Shown here piece by piece: positions 16,373 to 23,775 of a stretch of 35,091 bases of DNA (its first letter is position 1; every line of letters begins with the position of its first letter). Position numbers and translations under genes: made by a program. Under the pieces are notes generated by a model, which saw only the letters and a list, made by a program, of their open reading frames with translations, made no database searches and was not told the origin of the DNA. Source of the stretch: a bacterium (GTDB taxonomy: Bacteria; Bacteroidota; Bacteroidia; CAILMK01; JACPUW01); assembly GCA_016124515.1 (NCBI GenBank), contig WGNN01000092.1, positions 1 to 35,091 on the forward strand. Direction: 5' to 3'.

Positions 16373-17479
16373 CTATTTGTTTTCTGTAGGGATTTCTTTG
16401 AGTATTGATCTAAGTTTTTGAATAACAGGCTGCAACAACATCAATATAATTCCAAAAGCCAGTCCGAGGAAAGTAAAAACGGTGGTAAGTAAAAAACGCT
16501 GCGGTTTGGACTTTTTTATTGGGTAAGTTGGGTTTTCAAGCACTTTAAATACAGGCTTTGAGTTTTGTACTTTTATGCCCAACTCCTCTTTTTTTTCAGC
16601 CAATGATTTGTAGATGCTGTATTTTAAATCGTATTGATTAAGAAGTTTTTCTTCATTAATTCGAGCTTTTTCGGTCCACATGTTTTGATGCTCATCTCTG
16701 AACTGTGCCAATAAAAGCTGTATGTTTTCAAATTCGGCTTTAGCTTCTAGGGTGCGTGATGCTATGAAATTGTAATTTTCCTGTGCTTTCATGCTCCTGT
16801 AGTTTTCCATATAGTTGGTAAGGTAGCTGTAGCTATAGTCTGCCACGGCAATGGTTAGTTCGGGAGTGGGCATGTGTACAGACAACTTGAATATGCCCGA
16901 CTCAAAATCCAGCTCTGCGGTTATTAGTTTTTTAAGCTCTTCTATGAGCAATATTTCATCTTCGCTCAAGTGCAATTCAGCCAAATGGCCCCTAGGTTCT
17001 GTTGCCGTCTCAATATTATTTTCTTTAAAAAGTGCAGTTATTTTCCCAGGAAGGTTTAATGTATATGCCTTTAAATATACCAAAGGTGATTTTGGCTTTA
17101 ACTCAAGGAAGTAGTACTTCAGGGTTGTTTTATGGTTCTCAATAATAAACGAGTCATTCATGAGATTCACCATAAAATCATTGCTGGCTAATATGCCGGG
17201 GTACAAATCCGGGCGTACTACATCAAGCCCGCCGCCCATGTTGTCAAAGCTAATACCGGTTAGTCCACCTATTTTTTGAAGAAGTTTTGATGAACCAGCG
17301 GCATCTTCAGTATTTATTTCGGGTAAAAGCTTTACTTCACAACTGTACTCTTTAGCGCCAAAAATTGCCATTATCAATCCGAAGGCAAAGCCTATCGCGG
17401 TTGCTTTGAGTAGGAATTTCTTTTTGGAAACAACTAGTTTTACAAAGTACAAAAGATTTATTTCTTTCTCATCAATCAT
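16373..17479 (-). CDS. Chain-length determinant / polysaccharide co-polymerase (Wzz-like) without kinase domain
   Basis: A 368-residue inner-membrane protein with the co-polymerase layout: short cytoplasmic start, membrane helix at about 20-42, a periplasmic region with long coiled-coil-like helices (about 215-300), and a second membrane helix near 330-352 preceded by the proline-rich NPTYPIKKSKPQRF segment typical of Wzz. It ends in a short basic tail, so the tyrosine autokinase (BY-kinase) domain found fused in many Wzc proteins is missing and no separate kinase gene lies in this operon. It would set polymer length and couple Wzy to the Wza-like exporter. Its ATG shares the final base of the upstream stop codon (TAATG), indicating coupled translation. 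Confidence 0.9.
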   Translation of the reverse strand: MIDEKEINLLYFVKLVVSKKKFLLKATAIGFAFGLIMAIFGAKEYSCEVKLLPEINTEDAAGSSKLLQKIGGLTGISFDNMGGGLDVVRPDLYPGILASNDFMVNLMNDSFIIENHKTTLKYYFLELKPKSPLVYLKAYTLNLPGKITALFKENNIETATEPRGHLAELHLSEDEILLIEELKKLITAELDFESGIFKLSVHMPTPELTIAVADYSYSYLTNYMENYRSMKAQENYNFIASRTLEAKAEFENIQLLLAQFRDEHQNMWTEKARINEEKLLNQYDLKYSIYKSLAEKKEELGIKVQNSKPVFKVLENPTYPIKKSKPQRFLLTTVFTFLGLAFGIILMLLQPVIQKLRSILKEIPTENK

Positions 17480-19830
17480 TACATGGTATTTAAAGTGCGA
17501 ATGATTGATACAATTACCAGACTTATTGTAGTGATACCGCTGCTAATAGATAATACTTTTTGTGCTTCAAGCTTATCGCGTTCGGGTTTGTAAGGGATGT
17601 ATATTGTGGCACCTGCAGTTATGTTAGGATACTTCTTAAACAACAAATAGTTTTTGACCCTTTGTGATGTATTATTGGCATAAACCACATAAATCTTTCG
17701 CTTTTGGGCCCTCAGATCAAATCCCCCGGTTTGGTTAACATAATGTCGCAACGATTGTCCTTTTTCAAAATGCAAGGCAATGGGATTTAGAACCGCTCCT
17801 TTTACATTTATTGTTTGTTCTGTACTTGGAATAATTATGCGGTCGCCGGGCAATATTTTAAAATCATCAGTACTTTTCTTGTCTTCAAGTATTTTGTACA
17901 AGTCAATTCCTACTGCATTTATTCCATCTCCGCTTTTTCTCAGAAGCCTGGCACCATTCAGGTCGGCAAGCAAAGTGGTGCCACCTGCACGTGCTATCAG
18001 GTCAGAGAGTTTTTCTGACTTTGATTGTACCACATAGATTCCGGGGTACAAAACTTCTCCTTCAATAATTACGGTGTTTTGAACATGATAGCCCGGTGCC
18101 TTTCTCACTATGATATAATCAAATGCATTCAATTCAAAATCATTGTTTGTGTAGCCAAGGCTCGGGTTTACTTCAAAAGTGAAGAGCTGCGCCAGTTCGT
18201 TGCTGGTCTCAAGACTCTGTATTCGGCGTGCAATTTCTATATTGTTCACAGCAGCTGCATCAGTAAACCCCCCGGCCTGGGCAATAATATCTTGCAGAGT
18301 TATGCCAGGATAATATGGGTAATCGCCACTTTGCATTATTGAGCCTTCTATTTTCACGGTTCTGTTTTCGTGTAGCTCATCAATGAAATATATATGCACC
18401 ACGTCATCTGGTTGAAGCCAAATGGTATCGGTTTCATCTATTACAGAACGCAAGTTGATACTAATTGACTGGCGGGTGTAATTGTCGGTGTATCGCAGCA
18501 AAAGCGCTCTTTCAAGAAATGCGTTTGGATGTAAGCCTTCAGCTTTGTCTATTACATCTAACAGACTTGTTTTTGAGTTAATTTCATAGCTACCGGGCAT
18601 TTGCAAAGCTCCTTCCAATTGTACTCTATTTGCATATTTGTCAATGATTTTTCTTATGAGTAATTTGTCACCATTTTGCAGTGTAAGGCTATTAATTTCA
18701 TCTTTGCTTATATCTTTTATCACATGTTCTCTATCAGTGTTGCGGGTTAACTGTATAAGATTGGTGTAGGCATTGGCCGTAAACCCGCCGGCATATTGAA
18801 TCAGCTTATTAGCACTTTCGCCTTCTTTTAACTCAAACAACCCATTGGTGAGCACCTCGCCACTTATTTCTATTCGTTTGGTGTAGGTTGGTATCAAAAC
18901 GATGTCGCCGTCGCGCAGATACTCATTACTGCTTGCAGTACCTGTCAATAGATATTCATATAAATCAAGTTCCGTTAGCTTTTTGTTGTTCCTAATCAGT
19001 TGAATGTTTCTGAAGCTACCATTTTGATTAGGTCCGCCGCTCACATACAATGCGTGGAAGAGTGTGCTGGTTGATGGTAGTGAAAACGTACCTGGCACTT
19101 CGGCTTGCCCTAGCACAGTGATTTTAATAGAACGGATTTTTCCAATATATACCTGTGCATATGTGTTGTTGCCGGGTGGCTTGAGGCCAACATACAATTC
19201 GCCTAGCCGTGAAATTATTCTGCTGCGGGCATTATTAATACTTAGTCCGGTAACATAGATGGGTCCAATATTTTCAAGCTGAATAAATCCTTCTTTGCTT
19301 ATTAACAGTTGATAGTGTTTTTTTGCTGCTCCCCAAATGTCAATTATTATTTCATCGCCAGGGCCTAAAATATAATTCTCTGGAGTTGGGATATTGATGT
19401 TTGGCTGAAAGGAAACTTTATCTTTTTCGAAGAGACTTTTGCCGAACACCTTATGATTTTTTTCGCTAGTAGTTGTTTTTTGTGGTGGGGTTAGCTTTAT
19501 TTGTGTTGAATCGAATGTAGCTGTGGTCAAGCCACTATCAGGTTGATTCGTATTATTATTTAATTCAACGAGCTTCATACGCTGCACCAATTGATTTGCC
19601 TTGGTGCTACTGAGTCCATTCATTGTGGCAAGCTTCACAAAATCGTTGAAATTGATGTTCTTTTCACTTAATTTTTGTTTAAGCTCAAGAATTTTGGTTG
19701 TAGGAATATCAGCAACGGGATAGCTATTGTACTGAGAGATGTTGATGTTTTTTAACTGTGCAAAACCCTGTACATGAAGACATAAATACAAGACAGTTAC
19801 CACAATAAGCCATTTAGAAATAAGTTTCAT
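17479..19830 (-). CDS. Polysaccharide export outer-membrane protein with six SLBB domains (Wza role)
   Basis: First gene of the EPS operon, 783 residues. A signal peptide covers about 1-24 (ending GFA before Q) with no lipobox. A helical low-complexity region (25-140) precedes the poly_export domain (about 150-232, starting YILGPGDEI). Six SLBB repeats follow, starting near 236, 319, 402, 491, 587 and 674; most carry the G-x-V-x-x-x-G-x-Y/F and AGG signatures. A C-terminal hydrophobic helix (about 758-780) resembles the membrane-spanning helix of Wza. It would form the periplasm-to-surface export channel. Six SLBB domains is longer than E. coli Wza (which is a lipoprotein with fewer SLBB domains) but typical of large Bacteroidota exporters. 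Start ATG at 19830, about 30 bases after the predicted transcription start. Confidence 0.93.
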   Translation of the reverse strand: MKLISKWLIVVTVLYLCLHVQGFAQLKNINISQYNSYPVADIPTTKILELKQKLSEKNINFNDFVKLATMNGLSSTKANQLVQRMKLVELNNNTNQPDSGLTTATFDSTQIKLTPPQKTTTSEKNHKVFGKSLFEKDKVSFQPNINIPTPENYILGPGDEIIIDIWGAAKKHYQLLISKEGFIQLENIGPIYVTGLSINNARSRIISRLGELYVGLKPPGNNTYAQVYIGKIRSIKITVLGQAEVPGTFSLPSTSTLFHALYVSGGPNQNGSFRNIQLIRNNKKLTELDLYEYLLTGTASSNEYLRDGDIVLIPTYTKRIEISGEVLTNGLFELKEGESANKLIQYAGGFTANAYTNLIQLTRNTDREHVIKDISKDEINSLTLQNGDKLLIRKIIDKYANRVQLEGALQMPGSYEINSKTSLLDVIDKAEGLHPNAFLERALLLRYTDNYTRQSISINLRSVIDETDTIWLQPDDVVHIYFIDELHENRTVKIEGSIMQSGDYPYYPGITLQDIIAQAGGFTDAAAVNNIEIARRIQSLETSNELAQLFTFEVNPSLGYTNNDFELNAFDYIIVRKAPGYHVQNTVIIEGEVLYPGIYVVQSKSEKLSDLIARAGGTTLLADLNGARLLRKSGDGINAVGIDLYKILEDKKSTDDFKILPGDRIIIPSTEQTINVKGAVLNPIALHFEKGQSLRHYVNQTGGFDLRAQKRKIYVVYANNTSQRVKNYLLFKKYPNITAGATIYIPYKPERDKLEAQKVLSISSGITTISLVIVSIIRTLNTM

Positions 19831-19863
19831 CTAGGGAGGTAATTGGGTTTAATTTTTGGTATG

Positions 19864-19892
19864 CAAAGATAGCCGTGTATATCCAGAACAAA
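19864..19892 (-). promoter_or_regulatory. Predicted promoter of the EPS operon
   Basis: Read on the minus strand, TTTG (19892-19889) is followed after 17 bases by TATCTTTG (19871-19864). This matches the Bacteroidota -33/-7 consensus TTTG...TAnnTTTG. Transcription would begin near 19857, leaving a short leader of under 30 bases before the Wza-like ATG at 19830. Confidence 0.6.
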
Positions 19893-20315
19893 CAATATAA
19901 AAATGTTAATGCTGCTGTTTGCCGAAAAATGACTAGCGAACCTTTCAATAATTTTATTTGCCAGCTATGAATCAATTTGGACATTTACAGATTCGTATTT
20001 GTCAATGGGTATGATTTTTTTGTCAAATAATGTTGTTAAATAATAGTTAACAGATTTGTGATTTGATGGGTACAACAACTTTTTCATTTTTTCATGTCAA
20101 GAACGATTTAACTACCTGAAATAGTACTCGCTCATTCAATGTTGAGTTTTCATTTGACAACTCAGCTAATGCTGCCTTGGTCAAAAACAGTGTCCACTTC
20201 CCGCCCATCAAACTGCTGAGCCTTCAACCAAAATCTCTGGCATAGGGCGATACGCCATTAAACAACAAGGCTCATCTTAATGCAAAATACTTTGGATTTT
20301 CAATTTTCCTGCTCC
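19893..20315. other. Noncoding region upstream of the EPS operon
   Basis: About 420 bp between the histidine phosphatase stop and the EPS promoter. It holds an inverted repeat TGTTAA-N7-TTAACA (20034-20052) and the heptamer TTGTCAA at 19999-20005 and 20020-20026, with its reverse complement at 20154-20160. A 38-codon minus-strand frame (20208-20092, beginning MGGKWTLF) is too short and unsupported to call. No convincing terminator for the phosphatase gene is visible. Confidence 0.5.
20034..20052. promoter_or_regulatory. Inverted repeat, possible operator upstream of the EPS operon
   Basis: Perfect 6-bp arms TGTTAA and TTAACA separated by seven bases. It lies about 145 bp upstream of the predicted -33 element. 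Such spacing would suit an activator or looping repressor, but AT-rich palindromes arise by chance and no regulator gene lies beside it. Confidence 0.3.
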
Positions 20316-20933
20316 TTAAACCTTAAACTCCAAATGCCCCGTATAGTTTTCGCGCACCAACGTGAATCCGCTATTTGCATGGTATTCAAGTTCATAGAGG
20401 CACAGGTTTTGGTGGGCAAAGCGGTCCATTTCTATCAAGGGCAAGTCAAGCAAAACACACAGAAAAATGCGCATAGCACGTCCATGCGAACAAATAAGGA
20501 TATTTTGCTCTTCGTTGCGCTCGGTAATAATGGGTACAAAGCGTTTTTGTCTTTCGGCTACTTGCAGCGGCGATTCGCCTCGGTGTGGAGCGTGGTGTAG
20601 CTGCCCGCTGTTCCAGTTGGCCACCAAATCATTCATTTGTTGGCGCTCCTCGTCACGTGCCACTTTTCCTTCAAATACGCCCCAGCTTATTTCGTTTAGT
20701 TCGGCGTGGGGTTCGTGTGGGGTAAATTTTAAAAAACGCGCTACCGATTCGTGCGTGCGTTTGAGAACCGATGTGTAAACCTTATCAAAAGGCACATGCC
20801 CAAAGTGTTGGTAGAAGGCTTCGGCTTGTTTTTTTCCCAATTCGTTGAGTGAGGCATCCACTCCGCTGCCCTGCACGATGCCTTGTCGGTTGAAGTCGGT
20901 TTGCCCGTGTCTGATCAAATAAATTCTCTTCAT
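20316..20933 (-). CDS. Histidine phosphatase (phosphoglycerate mutase-like) family protein
   Basis: Branch-1 histidine phosphatase of 205 residues from the ATG at 20933. The RHG motif with the phosphohistidine nucleophile is at about His9 (YLIRHGQTDFNRQG), the conserved Glu is in the EISWGVFEGK segment, and the second catalytic His is in CSHGRAMRIF. The substrate is not evident; GpmB/CobC-type sugar-phosphate or nucleotide phosphatases share this layout. Three extra residues precede this ATG in the frame, but the ATG at 20933 overlaps the stop of the upstream gene as ATGA, a strong sign of the true start. It is the last gene of a probable dusB - unknown - phosphatase unit. Confidence 0.9.
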   Translation of the reverse strand: MKRIYLIRHGQTDFNRQGIVQGSGVDASLNELGKKQAEAFYQHFGHVPFDKVYTSVLKRTHESVARFLKFTPHEPHAELNEISWGVFEGKVARDEERQQMNDLVANWNSGQLHHAPHRGESPLQVAERQKRFVPIITERNEEQNILICSHGRAMRIFLCVLLDLPLIEMDRFAHQNLCLYELEYHANSGFTLVRENYTGHLEFKV

Positions 20934-21469
20934 ATCCGGCACAAGTGGTGTATCAGGTGGTTAAAATCGAGCGGCTCCATAAATTTTGAATCAACGTAAT
21001 GCTGACACATGAACTTGATGTACTGTGGCGTTTGGTCGTGCCTGAGCAGCTCTATCGTCACATTGCCGTACAGTTGATTCATCCTGCCATCGGTATTTAC
21101 TTCTTTGGTATTGAGCTTGCGCCACGAGGGCTTCAAATAGTGGCGTTCTATGCTTTCTACTTGTTGGGCTTTGTCAAAGGTTCTTACATCAGATGTGTAA
21201 GTAACGTATTGCAATTCAACAACTTTATTGCGAAAGTAGTCGAACAGGTGTTGGAAATCAAGCGCTTCGGTTTCGGGCAGGTAGCGCAGCATAAACCCAT
21301 TGGTACCGCCGCTGTTTATCACCCTGAAAAGTGCCACATTTTCGTTGCCGTTTCGGCTTTGGTCGTACTGTTCTTCTACAAAGCGAAGCACATTCACACG
21401 GGCTTCACTTTCAAGCCACAGTGCGTAGTTCATTCTATCGTTGTTGCTGCGTTTCAGTTCTTCGCGCAA
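20930..21469 (-). CDS. Hypothetical protein, probably 5'-frameshifted
   Basis: I do not recognise a family. The 179-residue frame is acidic/basic mixed, without signal peptide or membrane segment, so it is probably cytoplasmic. It has a compositionally normal coding appearance (for example ALWLESEARVNVLRFVEEQY) and its stop overlaps the phosphatase start as ATGA. The frame opens only at a TTG (21469) inside a run of five A/T bases, with TAA 18 bases earlier. A different frame from ATG 21543 encodes a plausible beginning (MSFFSDLTNKLFPPK) and reaches the same place out of register by one base. The intact gene was therefore probably about 205 residues. The interruption could be a real mutation, a sequencing or assembly slip in the homopolymer, or a -1 slippage site. 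Confidence 0.65.
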   Translation of the reverse strand: MREELKRSNNDRMNYALWLESEARVNVLRFVEEQYDQSRNGNENVALFRVINSGGTNGFMLRYLPETEALDFQHLFDYFRNKVVELQYVTYTSDVRTFDKAQQVESIERHYLKPSWRKLNTKEVNTDGRMNQLYGNVTIELLRHDQTPQYIKFMCQHYVDSKFMEPLDFNHLIHHLCRI

Positions 21470-21543
21470 AAAGGCTCGTTGCTTTTATCATTGGCCGCTT
21501 TGGGCGGAAACAATTTGTTGGTTAGGTCGCTGAAAAATGACAT
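21454..21543 (-). pseudogene. Out-of-frame 5' portion of the gene at 20930-21469
   Basis: ATG at 21543 opens a 29-codon frame that begins MSFFSDLTNKLFPPK and stops at TGA 21456-21454. After codon Pro24, the run of five T (minus strand, 21472-21468) allows a one-base shift that continues straight into the downstream frame as F-L-R-E-E-L-K. The start is 68 bp downstream of dusB, a normal operon distance. Confidence 0.5.
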
Positions 21544-21611
21544 GTTTTGTTTGTGCTTGGAAACAATTGAAGCGGCAAAAAGTTACGTCTTCCACCTTGG
21601 TGAAGGAAACA

Positions 21612-22613
21612 TCAGGATTGTAGCAGGCTTTCCACACCACTGAATTGTTCAGTTATTTCGTCAAAAGTGGCGTAAATTTCTTCAATATCGTTGCTTGTTA
21701 CCAGCTTTTGGCGCAACGGTTTAAAATTGGCAAAACCCTTGAAATAGTTGGTATAGTGTCGGCGCATTTCCACTACGCCCAGTACGGGTCCTTTCCATTT
21801 GAGTGAAAAGTTGAAATGGGCTTTGCACACCCGTACCCGCTCTTCAATGTTGGGCGCTTCGGTTTTTTGGCCGGTTTGCAAAAAGTGTTTGATTTCGCTG
21901 AAAATCCAGGGGTAGCCAATTGAAGCGCGGCCAATCATTACACCGTCCACGCCGTAGCGGTTTTTCATATCCAGGGCTTTTTCGGGGCTGTCCACATCGC
22001 CGTTGCCAAAAACCGGAATGTGCATGCGGGCATTGTTTTTCACCTCGCCAATAAGGGTCCAATCGGCCTCGCCTTTGTACATCTGCTTGCGGGTGCGTCC
22101 GTGTATCGATATGGCTTTTATGCCCACATCCTGTAGTCGCTCAGCTACTTCCACTATGTGCTTGCTTTGCTCGTCCCAGCCGAGGCGGGTTTTTACCGTT
22201 ACCGGCAAATGCGTGCTTTTCACAATTTCGGCGGTCATGGCCACCATTTTGGGTATGTCTTGTAAAATACCGGCACCCGCACCTTTGCAGGCCACTTTTT
22301 TAACCGGGCAGCCGTAGTTTATGTCAATAATGTCGGGGTTGGCTTCCTGTGTTATTTCGGTAGCCTCGCGCATGGAGGTGATATCTGAGCCAAAAATTTG
22401 GATGCCAATGGGGCGTTCGTATTCAAAAATATCGAGCTTCTGCCGGCTTTTTGCGGCATCGCGAATGAGTCCTTCTGATGAGATAAACTCGGTGTACATG
22501 AGGTCAACGCCCTGCTCTTTGCACACCGCTCTGAATGGCGGATCGCTCACATCTTCCATAGGTGCAAGCAAAAGTGGAAAATCGGGTAAGGTTATGTCGC
22601 CTATTTTTGGCAC
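21612..22613 (-). CDS. dusB: tRNA-dihydrouridine synthase B
   Basis: FMN-dependent TIM-barrel enzyme that reduces uridine to dihydrouridine in tRNA D-loops using NADPH; cytoplasmic, 333 residues. N-terminal APMEDVSDPPFR (about 17-28) forms the FMN site. The catalytic cysteine is Cys102 in DINYGCPVKK, followed by GAGAGILQD. VTVKTRLGWD, ISIHGRTRKQMYKGEADW, VFGNGDVDSPEKA and DGVMIGRASIGYPWIF follow in the DusB/NifR3 order. The start is GTG at 22613; an upstream in-frame stop lies 12 bases earlier. It is transcribed divergently from the CPBP protease gene only 35 bp away, so the two promoters must lie within or next to each other's 5' ends. It leads a likely three-gene operon. Confidence 0.95.
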   Translation of the reverse strand: MPKIGDITLPDFPLLLAPMEDVSDPPFRAVCKEQGVDLMYTEFISSEGLIRDAAKSRQKLDIFEYERPIGIQIFGSDITSMREATEITQEANPDIIDINYGCPVKKVACKGAGAGILQDIPKMVAMTAEIVKSTHLPVTVKTRLGWDEQSKHIVEVAERLQDVGIKAISIHGRTRKQMYKGEADWTLIGEVKNNARMHIPVFGNGDVDSPEKALDMKNRYGVDGVMIGRASIGYPWIFSEIKHFLQTGQKTEAPNIEERVRVCKAHFNFSLKWKGPVLGVVEMRRHYTNYFKGFANFKPLRQKLVTSNDIEEIYATFDEITEQFSGVESLLQS

Positions 22614-22648
22614 GGGATTAATTTAATTTGCAAAAATAAACCACCCGT

Positions 22649-23770
22649 TTGACTCCATATAAGGTTGAAAATCAAAGAGAGGCCACAGTAGGCAAGTTGT
22701 TGCAACTGCTCATCATTCTATCGGCTACTTTTACGTCTTTTTATGTTTTTGTCTCACTTATAGGCAATTACCTCAGTTTTAAAATTTGGGACACGAGCAT
22801 AGTAAATTTTGATTTCGACGAGGTACTCACTGCCAACGAATTGGCTTCGTACCGTTTCACGCAGTTGTTTTATCAAATCGGGGTCTTTTTGGCGCCGGCC
22901 TTGTTTTTTGCTTTGCTCCTTCGTCAAAATCCGGTGCATTATTTCAAGCTCAACAAATTGCCATCCTTAAGCAAATTGCCTGTTGTACTGCTGCTTTTGG
23001 TGCTTGCTATACCCGCCACCTCCTATTTGGTAGATGCGCTCAATGGGGTAAATTGGCCCAATGGCATTAAGGAGGCTGAGAAAACCACCGGCTTTGTAAT
23101 GAACCAATTGCTCAATGCTGAAACCACGCAGGTGTTGCTGGTAAACGTGCTCATCATAGTAATTATCCCGGCCTTTGTAGAAGAAATTTATTTCCGCGGC
23201 TTGTTGCAGCGGGTTCTGCAAGGCTTGTTTGGCAACATACATGTAGCCGTGTTGCTTACGGGTTTCATATTTGCGCTTATTCACGGTCAGCTGAGCAGTT
23301 TACTGGGTTTTTGGCTTATGGGCATGGTGCTTGGCTACTTGTACCACTACACCGGCAATTTGTGGTACAGCATACTTTTTCATCTGTTCAACAATGGCAT
23401 TTCGCTGTGGCTTGATTGGATGTACCGCACGGGGCGGATGAGTGCCAATCCTGATGAAATTGCCGTGCCTGCGCTTTTGGGTATTGTTTGCCTGTTGCTA
23501 TTGGCTTATTTGCTCTACCGCAATGTGGTGGCGCGTTCGCGTGGATCGCTCAAGCTGCGCGAAAACCTGAGCCAAACAACTTGGGTAAAGCTTTATGAAT
23601 CAAGCGATTTGATTAAAGTGCAACTCATTTGCGACCGCCTTGTAGCTGAAGGCTATGATGCCACTGTGCTCAACAAAAAGGATTCAAACTACGGTTTGGG
23701 CTTTGCCGAAATTCATTTGCCAGCCCATCAATACGAGTCAGCGGCGGCTTTCATTAAAACCTTAATATAG
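22649..23770 (+). CDS. CPBP-family intramembrane metalloprotease with C-terminal DUF2007-like domain
   Basis: Inner-membrane Abi/CAAX-type protease homologue, 373 residues, about eight hydrophobic segments. Motif 1 is EEIYFRG with Glu178-Glu179 and Arg183, motif 2 is ALIHG with His212, and motif 3 is SILFHLFNN with His245 and Asn249, so the glutamate-histidine active site is complete. Residues about 309-373, after the last membrane helix, look like the small DUF2007 putative signal-transducing domain (KLYESSDLIKVQLICDRLVAE). The start must be TTG at 22649: a stop lies 12 bases before it, and the first in-frame ATG comes only after several membrane helices (codon 151). It is followed after five bases by cdsA, implying co-transcription. 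The substrate is unknown. Confidence 0.9.
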   Translation: MTPYKVENQREATVGKLLQLLIILSATFTSFYVFVSLIGNYLSFKIWDTSIVNFDFDEVLTANELASYRFTQLFYQIGVFLAPALFFALLLRQNPVHYFKLNKLPSLSKLPVVLLLLVLAIPATSYLVDALNGVNWPNGIKEAEKTTGFVMNQLLNAETTQVLLVNVLIIVIIPAFVEEIYFRGLLQRVLQGLFGNIHVAVLLTGFIFALIHGQLSSLLGFWLMGMVLGYLYHYTGNLWYSILFHLFNNGISLWLDWMYRTGRMSANPDEIAVPALLGIVCLLLLAYLLYRNVVARSRGSLKLRENLSQTTWVKLYESSDLIKVQLICDRLVAEGYDATVLNKKDSNYGLGFAEIHLPAHQYESAAAFIKTLI

Positions 23771-23775
23771 AATAT

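Noticed and set aside
20092-20208. 38-codon minus-strand frame starting MGGKWTLF, superficially like part of an HxlR-type regulator
   Set aside because: Too short for a winged-helix domain and preceded by an in-frame stop; it could be a remnant, but nothing else supports it.
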